Shown: positions 24,432 through 33,635, numbered from the stretch's first letter. The stretch is 64,000 bases of DNA from Dysosmobacter acutus (GCF_018919205.1 NZ_JAHLQN010000001.1:496001-560000), one strand, 5' to 3'. A program made the numbers and translations. The notes: generated from the sequence alone by a model not told the origin.

Positions 24432-25490
24432 TCAGATCAGCCAGCGGTTGACCAGGGGGATGCGGCGGAGCACCTCGTAGTCCAGGCAGCCGCAGCCCAG
24501 AAGCAGCAGAGCCATCATGGGGACTGTCACGACCGCGGGCCCCACCAGCGCGGTCAGGCCGAAGTGGGCAAAGGTCTTCAGGAAGAAGATGTGGACCAGA
24601 AATACGCAGAAGGAGGCCTTGGAGATGTACTCCAGCACAGCGGCCGCGGATTCCGGAATGCGAACGGACAGGCACAGGCCGTAGACGCCCACGGCGATGA
24701 GGCACATCCCCACGCCCATGCCCTCGAAAAAGTGGGTGTCCAACTTCCCGGCGGCAGAGGACGCGGCCCAGCTGCCGCAGAAGGCGGTCAGAAAGCCCGC
24801 CAGGGCCGTCAGTGCCCAGGGCCACCGCCTGTCGGGGCCGCTGTGATAGGCCGAGAGATAGCGGCCCAGGAGCGTGTAGCCGATGGAGGCGTAGGTCATG
24901 TTCATCAGCCACTGCTTGGGAATGCCCACCAGGAGGGTGAAGGGCCAGAAGGTCTTGACCGTGGGGTATAGGATCCCCAGCAAAAACCACAGCCCCAGGA
25001 GATAGGAGAGCTGGCGCCTGTCCGCGTGGGCGGCCACAAGATAGGTGATGGGCAAAAAGGCATACACCAACAGCATGATGTGCAGGTAGTAGAGGTGCTC
25101 CTCATGGCGGAAAAGCACCACCTCTTTCAGGGACTGGATCAGCGCGGGGGCGGTCAGCTGTCCATAGGCCAGAAGGGAGAAGACCTTGTAGCACACGGCC
25201 CAGAACAGCAGCGCCGCCAGCAGCCGGGGGAAGTTCTTGGTATAGAGCTTCTTCAGCGTTATGGCCTTTTCCGGGTTCAGCAGCAGCTGGCCGCTGGCCA
25301 TGAGGAACAGGGAAACGCTCACATGGGAGACGCAGGCCCAGAACAGGGCGCACAGCCAGGCCGGCGTACCTACCGCGTCCGCCGCAAAGGCGGGTACCGC
25401 CACATGGCTGATGAGTACGTCCAAAATCGCCACGGTTTTAATAAGGTCCACCGCGCCGCTGCGCCTTTGCACAGGAAGCGTTTTCTCCAT
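24432..25490 (-). CDS. Acyltransferase-3 family membrane protein
   Basis: A 352-residue polytopic membrane protein with about ten hydrophobic helices. It has the acyltransferase_3 (OafA/NodX-like) opening (SGAVDLIKTVAILDVLISHVAVP, His in the first helix). Such proteins O-acylate cell-surface polysaccharides, peptidoglycan or other envelope targets. Substrate unknown. The ATG at 25490 has GAAAGGAGT upstream. No surface-polysaccharide genes are adjacent. Confidence 0.8.
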   Translation of the reverse strand: MEKTLPVQRRSGAVDLIKTVAILDVLISHVAVPAFAADAVGTPAWLCALFWACVSHVSVSLFLMASGQLLLNPEKAITLKKLYTKNFPRLLAALLFWAVCYKVFSLLAYGQLTAPALIQSLKEVVLFRHEEHLYYLHIMLLVYAFLPITYLVAAHADRRQLSYLLGLWFLLGILYPTVKTFWPFTLLVGIPKQWLMNMTYASIGYTLLGRYLSAYHSGPDRRWPWALTALAGFLTAFCGSWAASSAAGKLDTHFFEGMGVGMCLIAVGVYGLCLSVRIPESAAAVLEYISKASFCVFLVHIFFLKTFAHFGLTALVGPAVVTVPMMALLLLGCGCLDYEVLRRIPLVNRWLI

Positions 25491-25528
25491 AGAAACTCCT
25501 TTCAATCGCATCAAGACGGGAAAACAGG

Positions 25529-25557
25529 GGAGGGCGGGGCAAATTGCCCCGCCCTCC
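25529..25557 (-). terminator. Probable terminator of the LysE/ArgO gene
   Basis: A near-perfect inverted repeat, GGAGGGCGGGGCAA / TTGCCCCGCCCTCC, lies 64 bases after the exporter stop. The following minus-strand sequence CCTGTTTTCCC is only moderately T-rich. Confidence 0.55.
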
Positions 25558-25620
25558 AGTTTAATCGCTTTTTGGAAAATATGCAACCGGACAGAGAAAA
25601 ATGTTGTGGCCGCCGCTGCT

Positions 25621-26229
25621 TTAAAAGAGAAGGAAAAAGGTTTTCAGCAGCCGGACCCCGTTGAATAAAATCACCGCGCCGCACACGATGCTGATGCCCC
25701 GCATGACCCTGGGGGTGATGCGGCTGGAAAACAGCTGGGCGATCAGGGTGATGCCCGAAAACCACATGGCGGAGGACAGCAGCACGCCGGCGATGAAAAA
25801 GCCGCTTTGATCCGGCGGCAGCGTCACCCGGAACGCGCCCAACAGCATGGTGCCGTCAATGAGCGCCTGCGGGTTGCACCAGGTCACAGCCAGAAGCTTG
25901 GAAACCATCTTCCAGAAGGGAAGGCCGGTTTGCTGGCGGCCCAGTTCCTCCGCCTTGGCGCGCAGCAGACCCACGCCAATCCATATCACCATCAAGCTGC
26001 CCACCAGCAGCACCACCATTTGCAGGGCGGGCCAGCGCTCCATCACCGCGCCGATGCCGAAAAAGCAGGAAAGGGACAGCGTGGCGTCCAGAAAAATGGC
26101 TGCCAGGACCATCTCTACAGCCTGCCGGCGGGTGATGGTGAGGGCGTTGTCGATGATAAACAGGTTTTGCAGTCCGATGGGCGCCACATAGGCAAGGCCG
26201 ATGGCAATACCCTGGAAAAATACAGGCAT
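25621..26229 (-). CDS. LysE/ArgO family amino-acid exporter
   Basis: A 202-residue, six-helix membrane protein of the LysE family, which exports basic amino acids such as arginine or lysine. The family-typical opening is GIAIGLAYVAPIGLQNLFIIDNAL. VTWCNPQALIDG near residue 115 matches the conserved W-x-N-P loop. The ATG at 26229 has GAGGAG eight bases upstream. No LysG/ArgP-type regulator is adjacent. Confidence 0.87.
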   Translation of the reverse strand: MPVFFQGIAIGLAYVAPIGLQNLFIIDNALTITRRQAVEMVLAAIFLDATLSLSCFFGIGAVMERWPALQMVVLLVGSLMVIWIGVGLLRAKAEELGRQQTGLPFWKMVSKLLAVTWCNPQALIDGTMLLGAFRVTLPPDQSGFFIAGVLLSSAMWFSGITLIAQLFSSRITPRVMRGISIVCGAVILFNGVRLLKTFFLLF

Positions 26230-26356
26230 GGGCAATTCTCCTCAGGACAGGGGCCCGGCGGAGCATCTCAGAGCGCTCCTTAGGGCAGCATCCGTTTCTC
26301 TGATCTCAGACCACGGCCGCCGGGGGGGCGTATGCCGGAAAACTGGCGGTCAGCTT

Positions 26357-29170
26357 TTAAAATTGGGGCAGCTTGCGGACCACGGCGGCGCAGCGCGGGC
26401 ACAATCCCGGGTGGTTGGGGTCCTCGCCCACCTGGAGGGAGTGCATCCAGCAGCGCTGGCACTTCTCGCCCGCGGCCTCGGAGACCTCCACGCTCAGTCC
26501 GGGGAAGTTTGCGCCTTGGCCCACTACAGAGTCTGACGCCGCCTCGGCGGAGGTGATGGTGCACTCGGAGACAATGAACAGCTCCGCCAGATTCAGCGTG
26601 GCCACCTGGGCCAGGGCGCTCATGGCGTCGCTGTCCGCGGCGTGAAGGGACACGTGGGCCTCCAGGGCTTTGCCGATCTTCTTCTGGGCCCGGGCGGCCT
26701 CCAGCACCGAGTTGACGTCGCCGCGCAGACGGATCACCGTGTCCCACTTGGCCATGGCCTTGTCGCTGAGGGCGTAGTCGGTGAATACGCCGTTCATCTC
26801 ATTGAGCACCACGTTGCGCGGATCGTCGCCCTCCCGGTGGGGCATGGCCTGCCAGATCTCGTCGCAGGTAAAGGAGAGGATGGGGGCCATCAGGCGGGTC
26901 ATGGTGTCCAGGATCAGGTAGAGGGCGGTCTGGGCGCTGCGGCGCAGCGCGCCGTCCTTCTCCTCGCAGTAGAGGCGGTCCTTGATGATGTCCAGGTAGA
27001 AGCTTGAGAGGTCCACCACGCAGAAGTCGTTGACCAGGTGGGTCAGCACGTGGAACTCATAGTTGTCGTAGGCCTTCAGCCCGGCCTCCACCAGGCCGTT
27101 GAGCCGGCTGACCGCCCAGCGGTCCAGCTCCTCCATATCCTTGGGGGCCACCAGGTCGTTGGGGTCAAAGCCGTCCAGATTGCCCAGGCAGTAACGGGCG
27201 GTGTTGCGGAACTTCAGGTAGTTCTGGCTCAGCTGCTTGAAAATCTCCTTGGAGCAGCGCACGTCGGCGTGGTAGTCGGCGCTGGCGGCCCAGAGACGCA
27301 GCAGGTCCGCGCCGAAATCACGGAAGATCTCCGCCGGGTCCATGCCGTTGCCCAAGGATTTGTGCATGGCCTTGCCCTCGCCGTCCACGGTCCAGCCGTG
27401 GGTCAGGCACTCTTTGAAGGGCGCACCCTTGCCCAGGGCGCCCACGGCGGTCAGCAGCGCGGACTGGAACCATCCCCGGTACTGGTCCAGGCCCTCCAGG
27501 TACATGGTGGAGGGCCAGAAGCCCTGCTCCTTGCGCATGGCGGCCACGTGGGAGGAGCCGGAGTCAAACCAGCCGTCCAGGGTGTCCTCCTCCTTGGTAA
27601 AGCCGTGGTCCGCGCCGCAGTGCGGGCAGGTAAAGCCCTTGGGCAGGATCTCCTCCGCTTCTTTGGCGAACCAGGCGTTGGAGCCCTCCCGCTCAAAGAG
27701 GTCGGCCACGGCGGCGATGGTTTCATCGCTGCAGATGGGCTTGCCGCACTTGGGGCAGTAGAACACGGGGATGGGCAGGCCCCACTTGCGCTGGCGGCTG
27801 ATGCACCAGTCGTTGCGCTCGCGGATCATGGAGATCATCCGATCCTTGCCCCAGGCGGGGACCCAGCGCACATCGTCGCAGGCGGCCACGGCCTCGTCCT
27901 TAAAGGCATCCACGGAGCAGAACCACTGGGGCGTGGCCCGGAAGATGATGGGGCCCTTGCAGCGCCAGCAGTGGGGGTAGGAGTGGACGATGTCCTCGCT
28001 TGCAAAGAGGGCGCCGCTCTCCTTCATGTCGCTGAGGATGACGGCGTTGGACTCGTCGGTCTTCATGCCGGCGTACTTGCCGGCGTAGTCGGTGTGGCGG
28101 CCCTGGTCGTCCACAGGCACCACCATGTCCATGCCGTAGCGCCTGCAGGTTTCGTAGTCGTCGGCGCCGAAGCCCGGAGCGGTGTGGACGCAGCCGGTAC
28201 CGGAGTCCATGGTGACATAGTCCGCCAGCAGCAGCCGGGAGGTCTTGGGCAGGAAGGGGTGGTCGGCTAACATGTTCTCAAAGAAGGCGCCGGGATGGGT
28301 TTCCACGATTTCATAGCCCTCTACGCCGCCGATCTTCATGACCTTCTCCACCAGGGCCTCGGCCAGGATATAGACCTCGCCGCCCGGGGCCTTGACCAGG
28401 GCGTAGGACTCCTCCGGGTGCAGCGCGATGCCCAGGTTGCCGGGCAGCGTCCAGATGGTGGTGGTCCAGATCACGAAAAAGAGCTTTTTGGGGTCGTAGG
28501 CGCTGAGCTTGCCGCAGTCGTCGTGCATGGGGAACTTCACATACACGGTGGTACAGGGGTCGTCCTGATACTCGATCTCCGCCTCGGCCAGGGCCGTCTC
28601 GTCCTTGGGGCACCAGTACACGGGCTTGAGGCCCTTGTAGATATAGCCCTTTTTGAACATCTCGCCGAAGACCTTGACCTCCTCCGCCTCAAATCGGGGG
28701 TCCATGGTCTTGTAGGGGTGCTCCCAGTCAGCCAGCACGCCCATGCGCTTAAAGCCCTCCATCTGCACGTCGATATAGTGCTGGGCAAAGTCGTGGCAGG
28801 CGGAGCGGAACTCCGGCACGCTCATGGCCTTGCGGTTGAGCTTGTTCTTCTTGATAATGGCGGACTCAATGGGCATGCCGTGGTTGTCCCAGCCGGGGAT
28901 ATAGGGGGTGTAGTAGCCCCGCATGGCATAGGAGCGGGTGATGAAGTCCTTCAGCGCCTTGTTCAGGGCGTGGCCCATGTGCAGATCGCCGTTGGAGAAG
29001 GGCGGGCCGTCGTGGAGGCTGAAGAGGGGCTTTCCCTCGTTCTTTTTCAGCATCTCGTTGTAAAGGTCCGACTCCTCCCAGCGCCTGAGCATGTCCGGCT
29101 CCCGCTTGGGCAGGCCCGCCCGCATGGGGAACTCGGTCTGGGGCAGGTTGATGGTCTTGTTGTAGTCCAT
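26357..29170 (-). CDS. ileS: Isoleucyl-tRNA synthetase
   Basis: A 937-residue class I synthetase charging tRNA-Ile, with editing of valine. The HIGH-type motif is NGDLHMGHALNK near residue 60. The CP1 editing domain is in the middle. The KMSKS-equivalent loop reads GKAMHKSLGN near 605, a variant of the canonical sequence. The C-terminus carries a zinc site (CQRCWMH...CPRC), as in bacterial type 1 IleRS. It starts at ATG 29170, 15 bases after a zinc-ribbon gene, and both are controlled by the T-box leader at 29470-29742. Confidence 0.97.
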   Translation of the reverse strand: MDYNKTINLPQTEFPMRAGLPKREPDMLRRWEESDLYNEMLKKNEGKPLFSLHDGPPFSNGDLHMGHALNKALKDFITRSYAMRGYYTPYIPGWDNHGMPIESAIIKKNKLNRKAMSVPEFRSACHDFAQHYIDVQMEGFKRMGVLADWEHPYKTMDPRFEAEEVKVFGEMFKKGYIYKGLKPVYWCPKDETALAEAEIEYQDDPCTTVYVKFPMHDDCGKLSAYDPKKLFFVIWTTTIWTLPGNLGIALHPEESYALVKAPGGEVYILAEALVEKVMKIGGVEGYEIVETHPGAFFENMLADHPFLPKTSRLLLADYVTMDSGTGCVHTAPGFGADDYETCRRYGMDMVVPVDDQGRHTDYAGKYAGMKTDESNAVILSDMKESGALFASEDIVHSYPHCWRCKGPIIFRATPQWFCSVDAFKDEAVAACDDVRWVPAWGKDRMISMIRERNDWCISRQRKWGLPIPVFYCPKCGKPICSDETIAAVADLFEREGSNAWFAKEAEEILPKGFTCPHCGADHGFTKEEDTLDGWFDSGSSHVAAMRKEQGFWPSTMYLEGLDQYRGWFQSALLTAVGALGKGAPFKECLTHGWTVDGEGKAMHKSLGNGMDPAEIFRDFGADLLRLWAASADYHADVRCSKEIFKQLSQNYLKFRNTARYCLGNLDGFDPNDLVAPKDMEELDRWAVSRLNGLVEAGLKAYDNYEFHVLTHLVNDFCVVDLSSFYLDIIKDRLYCEEKDGALRRSAQTALYLILDTMTRLMAPILSFTCDEIWQAMPHREGDDPRNVVLNEMNGVFTDYALSDKAMAKWDTVIRLRGDVNSVLEAARAQKKIGKALEAHVSLHAADSDAMSALAQVATLNLAELFIVSECTITSAEAASDSVVGQGANFPGLSVEVSEAAGEKCQRCWMHSLQVGEDPNHPGLCPRCAAVVRKLPQF

Positions 29171-29185
29171 GTCTTGTATTTCCTC

Positions 29186-29446
29186 CTATTGTTGGCGGCG
29201 TTTGCCTTTTTCAATCAGTTTGCAGGGAAAAGTGACCAGTCCGCAGTCCCGGCAGAGCATGGCGCCGGAAAAGGTGGGGAAGGGATCACGGGTAAACATC
29301 GACGTGTCGTCATCCTCCAGGGGCCCAAGGTCCACCTGGTCGGTGGGGCCGCGGAACATGCGCAGCTCTTGCTGGGTCCAGAAGGGATATTTTTGGGTGT
29401 GCAGGTCGCCGGATTCCATCTCTTTCCCGCATTTGGGACAGTTCAT
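29186..29446 (-). CDS. Small zinc-ribbon protein between the T-box and ileS
   Basis: An 86-residue protein with two CxxC pairs (NCPKCGKEM at the N-terminus and LCRDCGLVTF near residue 65), the pattern of a single zinc ribbon. The middle is short and acidic (DLGPLEDDDTSMF). Similar small zinc-ribbon proteins occur in Clostridia, but their function is not known to me. The ATG at 29446 has TAAGGAGG upstream. As the first gene after the Ile T-box it should be induced by isoleucine starvation along with ileS. Confidence 0.8.
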   Translation of the reverse strand: MNCPKCGKEMESGDLHTQKYPFWTQQELRMFRGPTDQVDLGPLEDDDTSMFTRDPFPTFSGAMLCRDCGLVTFPCKLIEKGKRRQQ

Positions 29447-29469
29447 CGCGAACCTCCTTACAAAAAACA

Positions 29470-29742
29470 AAATGCCCCCGTCTCCTAAGAGACAGGGGCA
29501 AAGCCTCTGCGGTACCACTCTTGGTTGCCGCATTGCTTGCGCAAAGCGGCCGCTCATGCCCCACAGCCATGGGGCGACGGAATAACGCCCGTCACACGTC
29601 CGCGCTTACTGAATCCTTCAGCGGGAGGCTCCAAGGTGATTTTCCTCCGGGTCCGCCCTCCGCCTTTCACCAAAACGGCGGCTCTCTTTGCGGCTTTCCC
29701 GGACTACTCTTCCTCTTCCACGCCCTGCATCTGTTCAATTAC
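29470..29742 (-). promoter_or_regulatory. Isoleucine T-box leader of the zinc-ribbon/ileS operon
   Basis: A T-box sequence (AGAGTGGTACCGCAG, 29507-29521) is followed by a terminator stem TGCCCCTGTCTC / GAGACGGGGGCA (29473-29499) and a T-rich tail. Upstream Stem I features are an AGUA segment, an AGAGA apical motif and a specifier loop ending GGAAA-AUC-A. The specifier codon AUC (29638-29640) is an isoleucine codon and matches the downstream ileS. Uncharged tRNA-Ile should trigger read-through. This leader explains most of the 390-base gap 29447-29837. Confidence 0.93.
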
Positions 29743-29748
29743 TCTGGT

Positions 29749-29777
29749 ATGATACCCGTTTTGATCCTTTTTGTCAA
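29749..29777 (-). promoter_or_regulatory. Promoter of the ileS T-box transcript
   Basis: A strong SigA-type promoter: TTGACA (29772-29777), a 17-base spacer and TATCAT (29749-29754) on the minus strand, just before the leader. Confidence 0.85.
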
Positions 29778-29837
29778 CTGAACAGACGGCATTTTTTCCT
29801 GTTTTCTCTGATTTTGCGCATTTATCGCCCTGGAGCG

Positions 29838-30512
29838 TCACGGCCCGGCGCCGCGGCGGCGCCTCCACAGCCCATAGGCCGCCACAGCCGCCGCCGTGGT
29901 GGTGGCCATGACCGCAAGGGAGATCAGGAACTGAGGGGACCCCGGCTCCCTTATGGCGTCTCCCATCAGGGTGAAGCAGATGGTCTGAGGGGCGAAGCCC
30001 AATACCGATCCCAGCACATAGGGCCAATAGCGCAGGCCGGAGGCCCCCATGTACATGCTGACGATGTCACAGGAGAAGAGGCCCACAACCCGGACCAAAA
30101 AGGAGTAAATAAAGTCGTTCCCCACCCGGAAGTCCCGGAGCGCATGGAGCTTCGGGTGCTTTTTTATCAGGCGCTCCACGCTCTGGCCCGTGGAGAGCCG
30201 GGCGGTGAAAAAGGGCACCGAGCAGGCCACCGCCACCCCCGCCATGTTGACAGCCAGGGCGGCGGGAAGGGGAAAGAGCAGCGTGGCCGCCACTTCAAAA
30301 AGAGCCAGCGGCAGCAGCACGGACAGGCTTTTGACGGCATAGAGCAGCAAGAGAAGCAGCGCCGCCAGCAGCTGGTTTTCCGGCGCATGGGACAGCAGTG
30401 CCTCCACGGTGAGGTCCCGGTCGGTCCCCAACACCCAGATCACCAGCCCAATGGTCACCACCATGGGAACCAGCCGCAAAAACCGCTTTCCAAGAGGCTC
30501 TCTCTTTTCCAA
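29838..30512 (-). CDS. TVP38/TMEM64 (DedA-like) membrane protein
   Basis: A 224-residue membrane protein of the TVP38/TMEM64 family. About five to six hydrophobic helices are visible, with conserved PLALFEVAATLLFPLPAALAVNMAG and the re-entrant-type FLVRVVGLFSCDIVSMYMGASGLRYWPYVLGSVLG. Members are thought to act in lipid or membrane homeostasis. I propose a TTG start at 30512, seven bases after GGAGAGGAG; no ATG in frame has comparable signals. It may extend upstream, where the sequence looks non-coding. Confidence 0.8.
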   Translation of the reverse strand: MEKREPLGKRFLRLVPMVVTIGLVIWVLGTDRDLTVEALLSHAPENQLLAALLLLLLYAVKSLSVLLPLALFEVAATLLFPLPAALAVNMAGVAVACSVPFFTARLSTGQSVERLIKKHPKLHALRDFRVGNDFIYSFLVRVVGLFSCDIVSMYMGASGLRYWPYVLGSVLGFAPQTICFTLMGDAIREPGSPQFLISLAVMATTTAAAVAAYGLWRRRRGAGP

Positions 30513-30652
30513 AGTCCCGCTCCTCTCCCTGTGATTGAGTTCCCGGCTGTCCCCGGGCACGAAAACTGAAAGGGTGCCCGGCGGATCGGACGGGGCCCAT
30601 GAATGCCATTTATCATACCGCCGAAAAGGCGGAAAGTAAATAGACAAAATGA

Positions 30653-30680
30653 CGCCGTGCCGGAGTATTCCGGCACGGCG
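30653..30680 (-). terminator. Terminator after the VanW gene
   Basis: Perfect stem CGCCGTGCCGGA / TCCGGCACGGCG with a four-base loop. On the minus strand it is followed by TCATTTTGTC. It lies 12 bases after the stop codon at 30692. Confidence 0.7.
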
Positions 30681-30691
30681 GTGGATTTCCC

Positions 30692-32527
30692 CTATATGCC
30701 GCTTTGCTGGGGATCGCTCTGTCCGGCGCCGGCGGAGCTTCCGGTCTCCGGCACGGGCCAGTTGAGGCCGCCCTCCGGAGTTTCCGGCGTAGTGGCGGAT
30801 CCCCCCGCCTCCGGTGTGGCGGGCGCGGCGGTGCCGCCCTCCGGGGTCTCCGGCGCCACCGGCGTTGTGCCGCCCTCCGGAGTTTCCGGCGTCACGGGAT
30901 CGGTGATCTCCGGCGTCTCCGGCTTGACAGCGGGCGTATCCGGCATCTCCTTGGTGCCCCGCAGGATCACCTTGTTGCGGACCTTATAGTCGCTGGAGGC
31001 CTCAAAGGCGCTGGAGATCAGCTTGCCGCTGGCGTCATACACATTGCGGTAGGTGCGGACCTTATAGCCTGTGTAGGGCGTGGTCTTCACCTGCTCCGTG
31101 CCCGCCGGCAGTGTGGGATCGTCCTCATAGACCACCGTAAAGGGCGTGGTGCTCAGCTCCTCCTTGGTCATTTTCACATACTTGCCAGTCAGGTTGGTGC
31201 CGTAGATGGTGACGGTCAGATAGTTCTTGGAGTAGGAGGCCACGATTTTGATGGGATAGTCCGTGTTGTTGGAAAAGCGGAACTCCGGCCCGCCCCAGGA
31301 CACGGTGGCGTCCATGCCCTTTGTGATGTAGGCGGGCACATAGCGGTGGGCCGCCCGGGTGACGATCTCCAGGTCCGACAGCAGCGCCGTCATATAGAGG
31401 GTGGAGGAGGTCTGGCAGATGCCGCCGCCGATCTCATCCACGGTTTCGCCCCGCACATAGGCCGGGGCCGGCAGATAGCCCCGGGCCGCGGTGCGCTCGC
31501 CCACCACGTCGTTGTAGGAAAAGACGTCGCCGGTGTTGAGCACGAAGCCGTTGATGGCGGCCGCGGACTTTTTCACATTGCTGATGCGGTTGGAGCTACC
31601 GCTCACGTGGGTCTTATAGGTGCCTAACACATCCCGGAACAAAAGCGGCCGGAGCTCATCCGCCGTCACGGCGGGATACTCCACCGCCGCGGGGATCTCC
31701 ACGGTTTCGCCGGGCTCCGCCTCGTCCAGAAGACGCTGGGCCTCCTCCTGGTCGAACTCGGCGCCCACCACGGCCTCATAGATGCTTTCGGTCTTTGGGT
31801 CGTACCCGGCGTTTTTCACCTCCCGGGCCGCGGCGGTATGGACGGCCTGGGCGGAGAGGACCGTGCCCCGCACCAGCGTGTAGGGGATGGGGACGGACTC
31901 GTAGTCACACTTGCCCAGCGCCTCGCTCAGCACCTGGACCAGCGTGTCCGGGTCCAGGGAATAGCCGTCCTTGGCCTTGGTGATATAGACGGCCTCCGAT
32001 CCCATGGTGTAGGCGCCGTTCACCGGCTCGCGGCTCAGCTTTTTTGCAAGGGCGGGGGCGAGCTCCGTGAGATTCCCGGCCTGAAGGACCGCGTCCACGC
32101 TGCCGCCGCCCAACATCCCGCTGAGGTAATGCCAGCCGGAGGCGAAGAAGTTGGCGCTGTGGCAGTAATCGTAGGCTGCCTGGGCCGTGGCCGCGCTGTC
32201 CATGGTCACGCCGCCTATCTCACCGAAGGTCAGCGGCACCTCGGTGCCGGAGTAATCGTCCTCAGACGCGGCCAGCGTCAGTCCGATGGCCGTGTCGTCC
32301 GCCCAGGCGTCCTGGTGAGCCTCCAGCTGGGCCTCCGCCTGTGCGATGGTCATTCCGCCCACCTCCCAGGTGTCCGCCACACGGACGCCGGGGAAGATCG
32401 TGCCGCTGCGGCTGGCCGCGAAGCACAGGGCTATGTAACACAGGAACAGGACGCCCAAGGCGACGGCGGCAATGACCAGGCCGCGCTTATTCCATTTTTT
32501 CCCTGTCTCCATGTGCTTTCCTTCCAT
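30692..32527 (-). CDS. VanW-domain cell-surface protein with Pro/Glu-rich tail repeats
   Basis: A 611-residue protein with a cytoplasmic basic start and an N-terminal transmembrane anchor at about residues 15-40 (LVIAAVALGVLFLCYIALCFAA). A peptidoglycan-binding-like domain precedes the VanW domain at about 315-450 (FVLNTGDVFSYNDVVGERT, ICQTSSTLYMTALL). The C-terminal ~80 residues are repeats of PETPEGG-type units rich in Pro, Thr and Gly, which may span the wall. VanW proteins are linked to the envelope; their biochemical role is unclear. The ATG at 32527 follows TAGGAGGG. The tail is encoded by near-repeats of about 22 bases. Confidence 0.85.
   Translation of the reverse strand: MEGKHMETGKKWNKRGLVIAAVALGVLFLCYIALCFAASRSGTIFPGVRVADTWEVGGMTIAQAEAQLEAHQDAWADDTAIGLTLAASEDDYSGTEVPLTFGEIGGVTMDSAATAQAAYDYCHSANFFASGWHYLSGMLGGGSVDAVLQAGNLTELAPALAKKLSREPVNGAYTMGSEAVYITKAKDGYSLDPDTLVQVLSEALGKCDYESVPIPYTLVRGTVLSAQAVHTAAAREVKNAGYDPKTESIYEAVVGAEFDQEEAQRLLDEAEPGETVEIPAAVEYPAVTADELRPLLFRDVLGTYKTHVSGSSNRISNVKKSAAAINGFVLNTGDVFSYNDVVGERTAARGYLPAPAYVRGETVDEIGGGICQTSSTLYMTALLSDLEIVTRAAHRYVPAYITKGMDATVSWGGPEFRFSNNTDYPIKIVASYSKNYLTVTIYGTNLTGKYVKMTKEELSTTPFTVVYEDDPTLPAGTEQVKTTPYTGYKVRTYRNVYDASGKLISSAFEASSDYKVRNKVILRGTKEMPDTPAVKPETPEITDPVTPETPEGGTTPVAPETPEGGTAAPATPEAGGSATTPETPEGGLNWPVPETGSSAGAGQSDPQQSGI
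30769..30915 (-). repeat. Repeats encoding the VanW tail
   Basis: Three near-identical copies of a CCGCCCTCCGGRGTYTCCGG unit lie at about 30769, 30833 and 30869 (as written on the plus strand), with degenerate copies between. They encode the PETPEGG repeats. Such tracts often vary in copy number by slippage or recombination. Confidence 0.65.
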
Positions 32528-32662
32528 GTGTGCCCTCCTATGGATCAATTGGATCAAATGCGGACAACCATACCCTATGCATCCGCCGGGCAGGTTATCA
32601 CCACGTACCCCATTTTACCACAGGGGGCGGCGGAAAAGCATTACAATCCTGTAACAACTGCG

Positions 32663-33463
32663 TCACCGCCCGCTCTTTTTGGGGATGCGGATGGTCAGCA
32701 GGATTTCGCTGTCCGTGTCCCGGCGGTCCCATCCCGCGTCCACGCCGGCCCGGCGCATCACGCCGAGGCCCCGCTCCACGCTGTTGAGGAACAGCCGCAC
32801 GTCCTTGAGGATGAAGGTGGTCCGCCGCTGGGGCGGCGCTGTCTGGAGATGGGCAAGGCGCTGGTCAATATAGGTTTCGCTCTGGGCCACGTTGAGTCCG
32901 TGGTCGATGATGTGGCGCAGGGCCGCCGTCCGCTCGCCCGCCTCCTCCAGCCGCAGCAGCGCCCGGGCGTGGCGCTCGCTTAAGTTTGCCTCACGCAGCA
33001 AGGAGCGGTCCGCCTCGCTCAGCCGCAGCAGCCGGAGCTTGTTGGCCACGGCGCTCTGGGACTTGCCCAGCCGGCGGCCCACTTCCTCCTGGCTGAGCCC
33101 GTAGTCCCCGATCAGCCTGGCCATGGCTTCCGCCTCTTCAAAATAGTGGAGGTCCTGGCGCTGGAGATTCTCCACCAGGGCAAGGGCGGCGGAGTCCTCA
33201 TCGTCCATGGCCGCCACAATGCAGGGCACCTCCCGCAGACCGGCCAGCGCCGAGGCCCGGAGCCTGCGCTCCCCGGCCACCAGCTCAAACTCCTCCCCCT
33301 TGCGCCGCACCGTCAGAGGCTGAAGCACCCCGTAGCGGCGGATGCTCTCCGACAGCTCCAGGAGCGGGCGCTCCTCAAAGTGGCGGCGGGGCTGGGCGGG
33401 GTTGGGGCGGATTTTCTCAAGGGGGATGCGGAGCACGGACCCCGCCTTACGGTAAAACTGCAT
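32663..33463 (-). CDS. noc: ParB-family nucleoid occlusion protein (Noc-like)
   Basis: A 266-residue ParB paralogue. The CTP-binding motif GERRLRAS is near residue 65 and the P-motif ENLQRQDLHY near 98. The helix-turn-helix (LSQEEVGRRLGKSQSAVANKLRLLRL) is at about 123-148. It differs from ParB mainly in the C-terminal part. B. subtilis Noc has an N-terminal amphipathic helix for membrane binding; here the start (MQFYRKAGSVLRI) does not show it clearly. The gene is divergent from mnmE, beside which noc normally lies in Firmicutes. Noc proper inhibits division over the nucleoid via sites resembling ATTTCCCGGGAAAT. A second ParB is a less likely reading. Confidence 0.82.
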   Translation of the reverse strand: MQFYRKAGSVLRIPLEKIRPNPAQPRRHFEERPLLELSESIRRYGVLQPLTVRRKGEEFELVAGERRLRASALAGLREVPCIVAAMDDEDSAALALVENLQRQDLHYFEEAEAMARLIGDYGLSQEEVGRRLGKSQSAVANKLRLLRLSEADRSLLREANLSERHARALLRLEEAGERTAALRHIIDHGLNVAQSETYIDQRLAHLQTAPPQRRTTFILKDVRLFLNSVERGLGVMRRAGVDAGWDRRDTDSEILLTIRIPKKSGR

Positions 33464-33566
33464 GAAAAGACTCCTTTCCCGGAAATACTTTTCTTTCTAT
33501 CCTAAGGATTTTCGTTCGACTTTACCTGAAAAAACCGTCGAAGGGGTGGGAAAATTTCGGATTATT

Positions 33567-33575
33567 TGCTATACT
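33567..33575 (+). promoter_or_regulatory. Extended -10 promoter candidate for mnmE
   Basis: TGCTATACT (TGC extension plus TATACT at 33570-33575) lies about 60 bases before the mnmE start. The -35 region is poor, as allowed for extended -10 promoters. Confidence 0.5.
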
Positions 33576-33635
33576 GTTTCAATTCGGAGGAATCCGCAGG
33601 TTTTTCAGTAACTTTGTGAGAAAATGAGGTGTACC

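Noticed and set aside
27038-28270. A 410-residue plus-strand open frame opposite ileS
   Set aside because: Antisense to ileS codons; Val/Gly/His-rich shadow without a start signal.
33471-33486. TTTCCCGGAAAT near the noc start as a Noc site
   Set aside because: One base shorter than the consensus centre (one G missing), so the symmetry is broken.
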